Origin: Clostridia bacterium | GTDB lineage: Bacteria; Bacillota; Clostridia; Christensenellales; DTU072 | Reading direction: 5' to 3' | Length of the DNA: 19,968 nucleotides | NCBI GenBank assembly: GCA_028701415.1 | Contig: JAQVQU010000025.1 | Coordinates: 1-19,968, forward strand | Shown here: piece by piece, positions 7,120 to 14,307 of the stretch | How the letters are laid out: the number at the start of each line of letters is the position of its first letter | How positions within the stretch are numbered: the first letter of the stretch is position 1 | The notes under the pieces: generated by a model | The model's database searches: none | What the model was told of the DNA's origin: nothing | What the model saw: only the letters and a program-made list of their open reading frames with translations | Program-made: the position numbers and the translations under genes

Positions 7120-7387
7120 TATCCAAAAAATATTCTATAACAAGCTACCTTAATGCATCTTTTCTTTCGTATTCAATTATAAACGATCTAAAGGCCTTTT
7201 TTTATTTCATTTTTTAGCTATCTAAAGGCCGCTTTCTTTCAAATTCAATTATAAATGATCTAAAGGCCTTTTTATATTTTTAATTCATTTTTTAGGTATT
7301 TAAAGGCCTGTTCTTTCAAATTCAGTTATATGCCAACTTAAAGCTCCTTTTTTCTTTTAAAATTTTATTATAAGCTATCTACAGGTT
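7120..7387 (-). repeat. Array of about seven degenerate ~38-bp repeats overlapping the 3' end of the Wzy-like gene
   Basis: Read on the - strand, units start at or near 7387, 7347, 7308, 7268, 7230, 7196 and 7158 (steps about 40, 39, 40, 38, 34 and 38). The consensus runs GGCCTTTAGAT, then TTTATAATTGAA, then TTTGAAAGAAA. Units alternate in two subtypes, giving a higher-order period of about 75 bp. Two units carry the palindrome AAAGGCCTTT. The first unit lies inside the coding end of the upstream gene (codons for PVDSL and its stop). Other units can be read as KAFRSFIIEFERKRPLDS-stop and KAFRSFIIEYERKDALR-stop. The array ends at the ribosome binding site of the GH27 gene. Several units contain -10-like TATAAT, but no good -35 elements. 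Confidence 0.8.
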
Positions 7388-8813
7388 CTTTTTTTAATTT
7401 CGAAATAAAATAATCGACAGTCAAATCATTTAATGGGCCGGTAGAAGGTAAATTTTCTTCAAGTATCATTGTTAGAAACATAATTAACATCATTGAAGGG
7501 AAAGGAACAAAGGTCCCGGTGTCAATCATAGAATAAGCCTCAAATCCTAACATGGCAATTAAAGAGAAAAGGGCAAACGAGGTTTTAGATAAATTCTTAA
7601 GTACAATTTGATATCTTCGAAAATATAAGTATGAATAAGCTAAAAAGCCAAATAACCCGGTACAGGCAATTATTTGAAAAAGGGTTGAATGAAAAAAGTA
7701 AAAGGAAATAGATCTAATTTCATAATTAGAACCTTGATAACCTAACCCCACTCCAAAAATTGGATGAGAGATAAATGAATCCCAGGCTTCTTTATAGAGA
7801 TCAAATCTTCCATTGTCTCCAGTGCCCTGAAAAGTAAATCCTCTAATTAACTCGGCAATGCTTGGTGCTTTGAAAACTACCACTAGTGCTCCTATTAATA
7901 AGATAATACATCCAGTAACCAAAACTTCCTTTTTTCTTGCAGAATTCTTGAATAGAAAAATAGTACAGATAATAAAAGAAATAAACCCAAATAGAATACC
8001 CCCACGACTGAAGGTTAATATTATCGCTAGATATTGAATAGAGGAGGACAATACATATAGTGAGGGCCTCAAAGAATCCTTTCTAGTGGCTAAGTAGAGG
8101 GTTAAAGGAGCTGTTATTAAGAGAAGGGTAGCAGCATTGTTATCAATACCCCATCCTAAATCCATAAATTCTGAAGAAAGGAAAGTGATGCTTTGGTTTG
8201 AGCGAAAAATATAGGTTAAAATTTGAAGCGAAACGATAATCCCTGCCCAAGAAAGCATCTTGGAAAAATATTTAGATGTATCTTGCCCTTCGTTACTTCC
8301 TCGGTATAGGTAAAAAAGAAAATACATCAATAAAATGCCAATACCTAGCAGGAGATTCAATGCTAGTGTTCCTAAGTAATACTCTATTGAGATAGTTCCA
8401 AGTCCCCCCAAAAGAAGAGCCAAGGCAACAAGCGATTGCGGAAGGAACATCTTACCAAAACGAATTTTCTTTCGGTAATAAATCATATGAAACAGGAGCG
8501 CAGCGACGATTACAACTGCTGCGTAAGCAAAATTTATGTATTTTACTATATTTATTCCATCTGCGACTGTAAATGTGGTTAAAATTATCGCAGGCATTAA
8601 TGGGAGGGTATCATCAACGAAGACTAGGGAAATGGAAGCATAAACAATTACTAATGAAAAAGCGACTATTTCTAGCTCGAAAAACCAAGAAAAAAAGATA
8701 AAGAAAGAGAGAATAGCCATTGGAAGTTCAGAGTTAAACAGCTTGGTAACAACTTTGGAAATTTTTATAAACCTTTCCTTATTAGTTGTAAGATTTGTGT
8801 TTGATTTATCCAT
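7368..8813 (-). CDS. Wzy/WaaL-type O-antigen polymerase or ligase
   Basis: A 481-residue integral membrane protein with many hydrophobic segments from about residue 31 onward, ending in a cytoplasmic-looking tail. It matches the O-antigen ligase/Wzy_C pattern: 'LTFSRGG' (266-272) ahead of a helix, then a large outer loop (about 316-374) containing 'GDNGRFDLYKEAWDSF' and 'HPIFGVGLG', and the conserved 'FFHSTLFQ' His375. The family joins undecaprenyl-linked glycan to an acceptor (ligase) or polymerises repeat units (Wzy); sequence alone does not separate the two. With an ABC exporter in the same locus, a ligase role is the simpler guess. AAAGGG (8820-8825) precedes the ATG and a promoter lies at 8846-8874. 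Its last codons form the first unit of the repeat array. Confidence 0.88.
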   Translation of the reverse strand: MDKSNTNLTTNKERFIKISKVVTKLFNSELPMAILSFFIFFSWFFELEIVAFSLVIVYASISLVFVDDTLPLMPAIILTTFTVADGINIVKYINFAYAAVVIVAALLFHMIYYRKKIRFGKMFLPQSLVALALLLGGLGTISIEYYLGTLALNLLLGIGILLMYFLFYLYRGSNEGQDTSKYFSKMLSWAGIIVSLQILTYIFRSNQSITFLSSEFMDLGWGIDNNAATLLLITAPLTLYLATRKDSLRPSLYVLSSSIQYLAIILTFSRGGILFGFISFIICTIFLFKNSARKKEVLVTGCIILLIGALVVVFKAPSIAELIRGFTFQGTGDNGRFDLYKEAWDSFISHPIFGVGLGYQGSNYEIRSISFYFFHSTLFQIIACTGLFGFLAYSYLYFRRYQIVLKNLSKTSFALFSLIAMLGFEAYSMIDTGTFVPFPSMMLIMFLTMILEENLPSTGPLNDLTVDYFISKLKKEPVDSL

Positions 8814-8845
8814 TTAATTCCCTTTACACGAGTTATTTATAATTA

Positions 8846-8874
8846 AGTATAATGGATAAATTAAAAAAGAACAA
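8846..8874 (-). promoter_or_regulatory. Promoter of the Wzy-like gene
   Basis: On the - strand, TTGTTC (8874-8869), a 17-bp spacer and TATACT (8851-8846), 32 bp before the ATG. Confidence 0.6.
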
Positions 8875-9099
8875 GATTACCATTTTTAAAAGCACACTCC
8901 CGGCCCCATCTTATTCTCTAATAATTCTAATAACTTAAGATTATTCAAATCTAGTACATTTTGAAAGAGATAAGAATATTTTGCACTTTCATTCTTACGT
9001 TTAAATATATTAGGTGAAGCAAGAAATAAGCGCTTGTCGTTCAAATATTGTTATTTATGATAGTTAAATAATAAAGAAATATTTCAATTTCCCACTTAT
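8875..9099. other. Gene-free stretch between divergent glycan genes
   Basis: The full gap 8814-9200 is 387 bp. It holds the leftward promoter at 8846-8874 and the rightward one at 9100-9127. Between them the sequence is AT-rich with stops in all frames read. No RNA gene, clear operator or strong hairpin is seen. Confidence 0.5.
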
Positions 9100-9127
9100 T
9101 TGACAGAGTTTAAAGCTGTGATATAAT
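9100..9127 (+). promoter_or_regulatory. Promoter of the phosphoglycosyltransferase gene
   Basis: TTGACA (9100-9105), a 16-bp spacer and TATAAT (9122-9127), with TGA before the -10 as an extended element. The predicted leader is about 67 nt. Confidence 0.8.
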
Positions 9128-9200
9128 TAATCAAAAGTGGTTATTGTATTTTAGAATGAAATCCTAAGTAATTTATTTTCACTGTTATTGGAGCTGAAGA

Positions 9201-9842
9201 TTGTATAAATATATTAAGTCAATTTTAGATATTATTTTTGCCTTGATTGGATTTATCCTTTTATCCCCAGTTTTTTTAATAGTAGTCATTGCGATACGTA
9301 TTGATAGTCCAGGAAATGCTATTTTTAGACAGGAAAGAACGGGAAAGAATGGAAAGTCTTTTATGATGTATAAATTTAGATCCATGTTGTCTACAGAAGT
9401 TGAGTTCGATAAAGAGCATCCAGTGATTAATGACGATAATATTAACCTAACGAAGGTGGGAAGATTTATCAGAAAAGTTAAACTTGATGAAGCTATTCAA
9501 CTTCTAAATATAATAAGAGGAGAAATGAGTTTTATCGGACCTAGGCCACTAAAAATTGAATATTTGGCTGAATATAGGGACTGGGAAAAAATGAAATTGA
9601 TGGTTAAACCTGGGCTCGGAGGGTTGGCGCAGATTAAAGGAAATGGTCATTTGGAAATTTGGGAACGGAATTATTATGACATGAAGTATGCCTCTGAAAT
9701 GTCATTCTTTAAAGATATTATTATATTTTTCAAAACAATAATGGTAGTTTTAAAAGGAGAAGAAGCCTACATTGAGCATGTTGATAAAGAAATACTTACC
9801 ATTTTGAATGGAAAAGAGGAAAAAAGCGAAGATCACTTATAA
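9201..9842 (+). CDS. Initiating sugar-phosphate transferase (WbaP/PglC-type bacterial sugar transferase)
   Basis: A 213-residue monotopic phosphoglycosyltransferase that loads the first sugar-phosphate onto undecaprenyl phosphate at the inner membrane face. It is the short, catalytic-domain-only form. Residues 1-32 form the re-entrant membrane helix ('LDIIFALIGFILLSP'). 'FRQERTGKNGK' (42-52), 'MYKFRSM' (56-62), the catalytic Asp-Glu pair in 'LDE' (95-97), 'FIGPRPL' (111-117) and 'KPGLGGLAQIKG' follow. The start is TTG at 9201: an in-frame TGA lies at 9195-9197 and GGAG (9190-9193) is correctly spaced, while the next Met (residue 55) would cut off the membrane helix. It is transcribed alone and converges on the DUF4422 gene with 34 bp between stops and no clear terminator. 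Confidence 0.92.
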   Translation: MYKYIKSILDIIFALIGFILLSPVFLIVVIAIRIDSPGNAIFRQERTGKNGKSFMMYKFRSMLSTEVEFDKEHPVINDDNINLTKVGRFIRKVKLDEAIQLLNIIRGEMSFIGPRPLKIEYLAEYRDWEKMKLMVKPGLGGLAQIKGNGHLEIWERNYYDMKYASEMSFFKDIIIFFKTIMVVLKGEEAYIEHVDKEILTILNGKEEKSEDHL

Positions 9843-9876
9843 AAAAGACTAACAAATTGTAGAATTTAAGATGTTA

Positions 9877-10749
9877 TTAAGCTCTTTTTTCTCGTTTTTT
9901 CCTTATAATTGCCCTTGGTATGAAGAAAATTATCAAAGGTTTTAACGCATAAAGAAAACTTATTTCCTTGTTTTTCAAATTCCTTTTTACTTCCGAAATA
10001 GATTCCTTATAAGTTTTTTTCGGCGAGGAAAGAAAGACTGTAGGAAGATAAAGTCCATTTAACCCTTTTTGTTCGAGTTTTTTAATGTAAACCCCGGTCA
10101 ATCGTTCGGATATAAACATCCTGGAGTTACTAGAATCAATATGATTTTCTAGTTCAAATAATATATCAAAGATGAATGTGCAGTAATCAAAAAAATCCTC
10201 TTTTCGGAAAATAAACATGTTATGATAAAAAGAGCGTTTTCCCGAGAAATATTCTTCAAATAACTCCATATATTCGGGATGTTTTTTAAAGATTATATCT
10301 TTTACTTTTATAATGTCACTAGTCCCGTGTGCCATTTTATAGTTCCAATAAACACTTTTTCTTAGAGAGGGGATGGGTGCAACAAAATCATAATTAGATA
10401 TTTTTTTTATTTCAGTATCCGTTATATCTATGAAAAGAGGGACTTTAGCGTCTGAAATATCTAATTCAAGGTAGGATTTATTCAAGCTCAAAAAAGAAAA
10501 GTATCTTCTATAATGGCAAAATCCAATATAATCAGGATTCCCAATTTTTTCATAGTTCTTGAAGACCCAATATATTCCAGTAAGTTCATTGTAAAGAGAA
10601 TTCTTATTTGAAATATTTTCTCCAGAGTTATCTTGGAAGAAACCAGATTTATTATCAATTTTTGCTCCCACAAGAAGTGGGGATATGTAGTCATTGTTGA
10701 TTATTGGCTCAATTTCCTTGTGATATATTGAAAAAATTTTTACTTTCAT
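9877..10749 (-). CDS. DUF4422 glycosyltransferase-like protein
   Basis: A 290-residue protein of the DUF4422 family, found in capsule and LPS loci and generally regarded as glycosyltransferases without a settled reaction. Marks are 'SLYNELTGIYWVFKN' (51-65), 'DYIGFCHYRRYF' (73-84), 'HGTSD', 'HNMFIFRKEDFFDYC' and 'ISERLTGVYI', in family order. The C-terminus has a hydrophobic then strongly basic tail ('ALKPLIIFFIPRAIIRKKREKR'; the central part is 'LIIFFIPRAII'), suggesting membrane association. AGGA sits 7 bp before the ATG. It is the last gene of the leftward exporter operon but is separated from the GT4 gene by 435 bp, so it may have its own weak promoter. The sugar it transfers cannot be told from sequence. 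Confidence 0.85.
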   Translation of the reverse strand: MKVKIFSIYHKEIEPIINNDYISPLLVGAKIDNKSGFFQDNSGENISNKNSLYNELTGIYWVFKNYEKIGNPDYIGFCHYRRYFSFLSLNKSYLELDISDAKVPLFIDITDTEIKKISNYDFVAPIPSLRKSVYWNYKMAHGTSDIIKVKDIIFKKHPEYMELFEEYFSGKRSFYHNMFIFRKEDFFDYCTFIFDILFELENHIDSSNSRMFISERLTGVYIKKLEQKGLNGLYLPTVFLSSPKKTYKESISEVKRNLKNKEISFLYALKPLIIFFIPRAIIRKKREKRA

Positions 10750-11047
10750 TTTTTTCCTATAGATTATTTAGATTTTCTTACAATATTAGCGTTCGAATAG
10801 GGATAATTAGTTAGCTTAAACAGTATTACTTATTTATTCACAACATATTAAGTATATATCTAATTCTTTTTCTAATAAAGTGTTGTTTAGTATTTAGGTT
10901 TCTATATGAGATGGAGGGAATTATTTTTTTAAATTAAAATTATTCCTCCAGAACAATAGTTGCAGTTTTACAAATAAGGTATACACTAGGTTTCTTGGGG
11001 CAATCACAATGTTCAAGAAGTAAATGTTTGCGATTAAAGTAACTTTT
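10750..11047. other. Non-coding part of the 435-bp gap between the DUF4422 and GT4 genes
   Basis: No intact gene is visible. An imperfect inverted repeat at 10912-10950 (TGGAGG with CCTCCA, plus AT-rich continuation with a bulge and mismatch) has no T-run on either strand. No convincing promoter for the DUF4422 gene was found. The remainder of the gap (11048-11184) is the tandem repeat. Confidence 0.4.
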
Positions 11048-11220
11048 TTATATCTTGTTTGTGAGGGAATCATAATAATCTATAAGTTCAGAAGTTTCAT
11101 TGGAAAATTCTTTTATCTCACAGCTATAGAAGGGAATTATAATGCTCTATAAGTTCAGAAGATTGATTGGAGAATTTCTTTAACTCATAGTTTCAGAAGG
11201 GAATTATAATATTCTAGAAG
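11048..11220 (-). repeat. Three-copy 67-bp tandem repeat of a glycosyltransferase 3' end
   Basis: The anchor GGGAAT occurs at 11199, 11132 and 11065, exactly 67 bp apart. The two outer copies match at about 54 of 67 positions by eye; the copy inside the GT4 gene matches over its terminal ~27 bp. On the - strand each copy encodes a glycosyltransferase-like tail with its own stop. The gene reads PKLLEYYNSLLKL-stop (stop 11187-11185). Copy 2 reads ELKKFSNQSSELIEHYNSLL-stop (11186-11124). Copy 3 contains SNETSELIDYYDSL and stops at 11048. As 67 is not a multiple of three, the three tails lie in three different frames. Copies 2 and 3 have no start or SD and are not functional genes by themselves. 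Confidence 0.88.
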
Positions 11221-12285
11221 TTTAGGGGCGGCATCCTTAATATCATATCCTTTCGCTTCTAAGGTTGCAAAATTTTGGTAAGTTGGCTTTTCGCGGTAAA
11301 TCATCAAGGTTGTTTCTGCCCAACTCAAAGGGTTATTAATTGGAAGGAAAATGGTGGTACCTGTTAAATCAGCTTCCCTGCTTATTTTATCAGAAAACAA
11401 ACAGGGTAAATTCATGGCTTGAGCTTCCACGCCCACTAAAGGAAGACCCTCATATAGAGAAGGTAACCAAAAAATATCAAAAATCTCGTAATATTTTACT
11501 ATGTCTGAGGTTTCAGGAAGAAAAATAACCTTGTCAGCAATATTATATGATAAAATTTTTTCCCGAATAAGCTTCTCTTTTTTGCCTTTTCCCACCAAGA
11601 TTAAAACTGCACTGGGTATAGCTTCTAGCGTTTTCAAAAAACAATCAACAAGGAATAAATGATTTTTCTGGGTTTCAAATCTTCCAATATTGCCAATAAT
11701 GAATTTATTTTCAATTTCCAGAGTTTTTTTAAGTTCGTTAGATCTTTTTTCATTCTTATGAAACAGAGATAAATCAATTGAATTGGGTATTAATACAGAT
11801 GAGGCTCCTTTCTTTTTTCCAAACAACCAATTCATTGAAAGATGGCTACAGCCAGAAAGGTGGGAAGCTAAGGGATTAGAAAAAGGTTTCAAGAGATTTT
11901 TTATAATGTACGTACTTTCATTCCGATTTGTAGTTGAATGAGCGTGACATATTCTTATATTTATTCCCGCCAGTTTTGCTGCAAGAAGGGGGGAAATAGA
12001 AAGAGTGGTCATGTGTGAGTGCACTATATCAAACTTCTGCTCAGAAAATGATTTTTTTAAGAAAGGAATAGACTTAAGAATATTTCTTACATCCGGCATG
12101 TGTACGATTTTTCCATTCAAGTGAAGAATTTCTGCATCCAACTCAGAAGGTCCGTAGGTGTAAAAATAGAAGTCAATTTTATTTCTATCGATATTTCTAA
12201 AATAATTCATTATAAAACTAGGGACTCCTCCACACGTTGAGTTCCCAATAACCTGAGCCACTTTAATTTTTTTGTGTTGTTCCAT
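11185..12285 (-). CDS. GT4 family glycosyltransferase
   Basis: A 366-residue GT-B retaining glycosyltransferase similar to EpsF/capsular GT4 enzymes, acting at the cytoplasmic membrane face on lipid-linked glycan. The N-terminal domain has 'VAQVIGNSTCGGVPSFIMNY' (9-28), with the acceptor-side GG loop, and 'DIVHSHM' (86-92). The C-terminal donor domain begins at 'IGRFETQKNH' (199-209 region), continues with 'LVGKGK' and ends with the EX7E motif 'EGLPLVGVE' (279-287), which binds the nucleotide sugar. A GGTGAG-like SD precedes the ATG. It is third in the leftward operon, 36 bp after the ABC ATPase gene. The last ~27 bp belong to a tandem repeat, so the tail LLEYYNSLLKL may have been exchanged or remade. 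The donor sugar is unknown. Confidence 0.92.
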   Translation of the reverse strand: MEQHKKIKVAQVIGNSTCGGVPSFIMNYFRNIDRNKIDFYFYTYGPSELDAEILHLNGKIVHMPDVRNILKSIPFLKKSFSEQKFDIVHSHMTTLSISPLLAAKLAGINIRICHAHSTTNRNESTYIIKNLLKPFSNPLASHLSGCSHLSMNWLFGKKKGASSVLIPNSIDLSLFHKNEKRSNELKKTLEIENKFIIGNIGRFETQKNHLFLVDCFLKTLEAIPSAVLILVGKGKKEKLIREKILSYNIADKVIFLPETSDIVKYYEIFDIFWLPSLYEGLPLVGVEAQAMNLPCLFSDKISREADLTGTTIFLPINNPLSWAETTLMIYREKPTYQNFATLEAKGYDIKDAAPKLLEYYNSLLKL

Positions 12286-12321
12286 TTAGCTCACCGATAA
12301 AATACTATAGAAAAACAATCA

Positions 12322-13167
12322 TTATTTATCTAAAGAAACTTCATTGCAGTATTTAAGATATGAGGAGGACACCTCGGCGACACTACCACTTAATTCAATT
12401 TTTCCATCCTTAAGCCAAATAGCTTTCTGGCACAAACTCTTTAGTGTTTCCATGCTATGTGAAACAACTATAAAAGTAGTGCCGCTATCTTGAAGTTGCT
12501 TAATACGTGTCCTACATTTTTTTTGAAAGGGAGCATCTCCTACCGCTAAAATCTCATCGACAATTAAGATATCTGGTTTTACATCTACAGCAATTGAGAA
12601 TCCTAGTCTTGCCATCATCCCAGAAGAATAATTTTTTATTGGAACATTCATGAAGTCTCCAAGTTCAGAGAATTCGACTATGCTGTTATATTTTTTAGCC
12701 ATTTCCTTCTTGCTGAATCCTAAAATAGCTCCATTGAGAAAAATATTTTCCTTTCCAGTCGCATTACTATCAAATCCTGCCCCTAGTTTCAATAAGGGAG
12801 CCATAACCCCTTTTGTAGTAATTTCTCCTTTTGCAGGCTCCATTATCCCAGCAATAAGTCTCAATAGGGTGCTTTTCCCCGCTCCATTTCTGCCAATTAA
12901 AGCAAGGGATTCTCCTCTACGTACCTGTAAATTAATATTTTTTAAAACCCAAAAATCCTTATATTTAATCTTTCTTTTTAAAAACTTAATAAAATATTCT
13001 TTTAGGTTGTCTATTTTTTCCGCAGGAAGTCTAAAAAGCATGGAAACATCCTTAACATCAATAAGGATTTCTCTTTCAACTTCTGAATACGAATCGCTTA
13101 AAATAGGTGTATTTCCTGTAGATTCGATAAGGTCATCATATTGAATTTCAGTTATTATATCTTCCAT
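12322..13167 (-). CDS. Polysaccharide ABC exporter, ATP-binding subunit (Wzt/TagH-type)
   Basis: A 281-residue ATPase that powers export of an undecaprenyl-linked glycan through the neighbouring permease. Walker A 'GRNGAGKST' (92-100), signature 'YSSGMMARLGFS' (180-191), Walker B 'ILIVDE' (200-205) and the H-loop 'VSHS' (235-238) are intact. It lacks the C-terminal carbohydrate-binding domain of long Wzt proteins and instead has an acidic N-terminal extension of about 30 residues. The frame is open to 13227, but that start would overlap the permease by 53 bp and lacks an SD. The ATG at 13167 follows the permease stop by 7 bp with AAGGT overlapping that stop, so translational coupling is likely. 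Absence of the binding domain suggests export does not depend on recognising a chain-end cap. Confidence 0.92.
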   Translation of the reverse strand: MEDIITEIQYDDLIESTGNTPILSDSYSEVEREILIDVKDVSMLFRLPAEKIDNLKEYFIKFLKRKIKYKDFWVLKNINLQVRRGESLALIGRNGAGKSTLLRLIAGIMEPAKGEITTKGVMAPLLKLGAGFDSNATGKENIFLNGAILGFSKKEMAKKYNSIVEFSELGDFMNVPIKNYSSGMMARLGFSIAVDVKPDILIVDEILAVGDAPFQKKCRTRIKQLQDSGTTFIVVSHSMETLKSLCQKAIWLKDGKIELSGSVAEVSSSYLKYCNEVSLDK

Positions 13168-13174
13168 ATTTACC

Positions 13175-13993
13175 TTAAATATACATAATAAACTTTTTCT
13201 TTTGAGACCCGAAAGCCAACAACCCAATAGTTAATGCTGCAATTCCACAACCATATATTATTAAATGGCTTTCAAGGGAAGGAACAATCCCTGATTGAAC
13301 TATATCCCTAAAATACTTTACAAAATGATACATTGGGTTAAAGTTCATTAAGTATCTTACTTTTGGGGATAGAATAGCATCATTGTAAAACAGAGGGGTT
13401 AAATATGTCCATAATGTCAATATAACTCCATAGAAATGTTTTATATCTCTGAACCTAACATACATTGTGGCAAGGATTAAAGCTATTCCCAAAGAAAAAA
13501 GCATTAGGGCGGGTAAAAATGGGACTATTGTCATAAGCATTGTCCAATAAAACTTGACCCCATTTGGAATTCTAATGAGCATTACTATCAGTAATGCAAT
13601 AAATGAGAACCCAAAGTTTACTACTGCAGAAAGCAAGTGTGAGACAGGGAAGACATAGTAAGGAATTCTAGTTTTGGTCAGCATATCATAGTTTTCTACC
13701 ATGCAAGTTAAACCACTGGTTGTAGTCATTCTAAGAAGGCCGAAAACAGTATTGCCGGCAAGAACATAAACAGGATAATCGATATTAGGCATTGTCCTTC
13801 CGAAAAACTGACCAAAAACTAACGCCATGACAAGCATGTTAAGAAGAGGGTTTAGAACGGTCCAAACAACCCCTAAAGTGGAGTTGCGATATTGAGCTCG
13901 TATATTCTTGCTAACTAGTGAATTGAGTACAAACACAGATTTTTTCAGCATAACAATGTTTGCTTTACTTTTATTATTATTGAGAAATGCCAT
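13175..13993 (-). CDS. Polysaccharide ABC exporter, permease subunit (Wzm/TagG-type ABC-2)
   Basis: A 272-residue ABC-2 permease with about six hydrophobic segments. The N-terminal 'LVSKNIRAQYRNSTLGVVW' (27-45) is the amphipathic gate helix and coupling region typical of Wzm, TagG and KpsM. 'ATMYVRFRDIKHF' and 'YLTPLFYNDAIL', followed by 'NPMYHFVKYFRD', are the diagnostic C-terminal half motifs. It forms the channel for lipid-linked glycan together with the ATPase encoded 7 bp downstream. GAGG lies 5 bp before the ATG, and an excellent promoter lies at 14032-14060, making this the first gene of the leftward operon permease, ATPase, GT4 and possibly DUF4422. In Klebsiella galactan and mycobacterial arabinogalactan systems this exporter type is likewise encoded near glf. 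Confidence 0.93.
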   Translation of the reverse strand: MAFLNNNKSKANIVMLKKSVFVLNSLVSKNIRAQYRNSTLGVVWTVLNPLLNMLVMALVFGQFFGRTMPNIDYPVYVLAGNTVFGLLRMTTTSGLTCMVENYDMLTKTRIPYYVFPVSHLLSAVVNFGFSFIALLIVMLIRIPNGVKFYWTMLMTIVPFLPALMLFSLGIALILATMYVRFRDIKHFYGVILTLWTYLTPLFYNDAILSPKVRYLMNFNPMYHFVKYFRDIVQSGIVPSLESHLIIYGCGIAALTIGLLAFGSQKKKFIMYI

Positions 13994-14031
13994 GATACCT
14001 CAACTGAAATATATTATTATAAATTGAATTG

Positions 14032-14060
14032 ATAATAACATTTAAGGGAAATACTGTCAA
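14032..14060 (-). promoter_or_regulatory. Promoter of the exporter operon
   Basis: On the - strand, TTGACA (14060-14055), a 17-bp spacer and TATTAT (14037-14032), with TGT before the -10. The predicted leader is about 30 nt. Confidence 0.8.
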
Positions 14061-14307
14061 TTAAGGACAGAGATTGAACGGAATTGTAAACAAGAATTAA
14101 CAGCCTGTTTTAACCTGCTTGTAAAAAAATATAAAATCTACCGCAGATTCCTTCCTTCTATAAATATCTTCTCTATTTATGCAATTGTGTAATAAGTGTA
14201 TTTTAATCCTACAAGCATTGTCGCAAGTAGCTATGGTTGTATTGTCTTTATTAAGATAATTTGTTATGCTTAAAATTAGAGTAAAAATAAAGATTATGGA
14301 GAATTCT
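14061..14307. other. Upstream region of glf
   Basis: The divergent gap 13994-14307 is 314 bp. Apart from the leftward promoter it is AT-rich with short C/T-rich runs (about 14148-14175). No convincing rightward promoter for glf was found; TATGGT-17-GATAAT near 14232-14260 is a weak candidate only. Confidence 0.35.

Noticed and set aside
7120..7387. Possible CRISPR array
   Set aside because: Units are degenerate along their whole length, there are no unique spacers between identical repeats, and no cas genes are nearby.
10912..10950. Inverted repeat as terminator of the GT4 gene
   Set aside because: The stem has a bulge and a mismatch and no T-run on either strand; it is mentioned only as an imperfect repeat.
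12650..13144. 164-codon + strand open frame inside the ABC ATPase gene
   Set aside because: It is antisense to an intact, fully motif-bearing ATPase and has no family features.
13168..13227. Longer N-terminus for the Wzt-like ATPase (start at 13227)
   Set aside because: It would overlap the permease by 53 bp, lacks an SD and adds residues foreign to the family; the ATG at 13167 has an SD and couples to the permease stop.
14266..14307. Longer N-terminus for Glf (ATG at 14266 or 14296)
   Set aside because: The GGAG site is spaced for the ATG at 14308, and Glf proteins begin immediately before the Rossmann motif.
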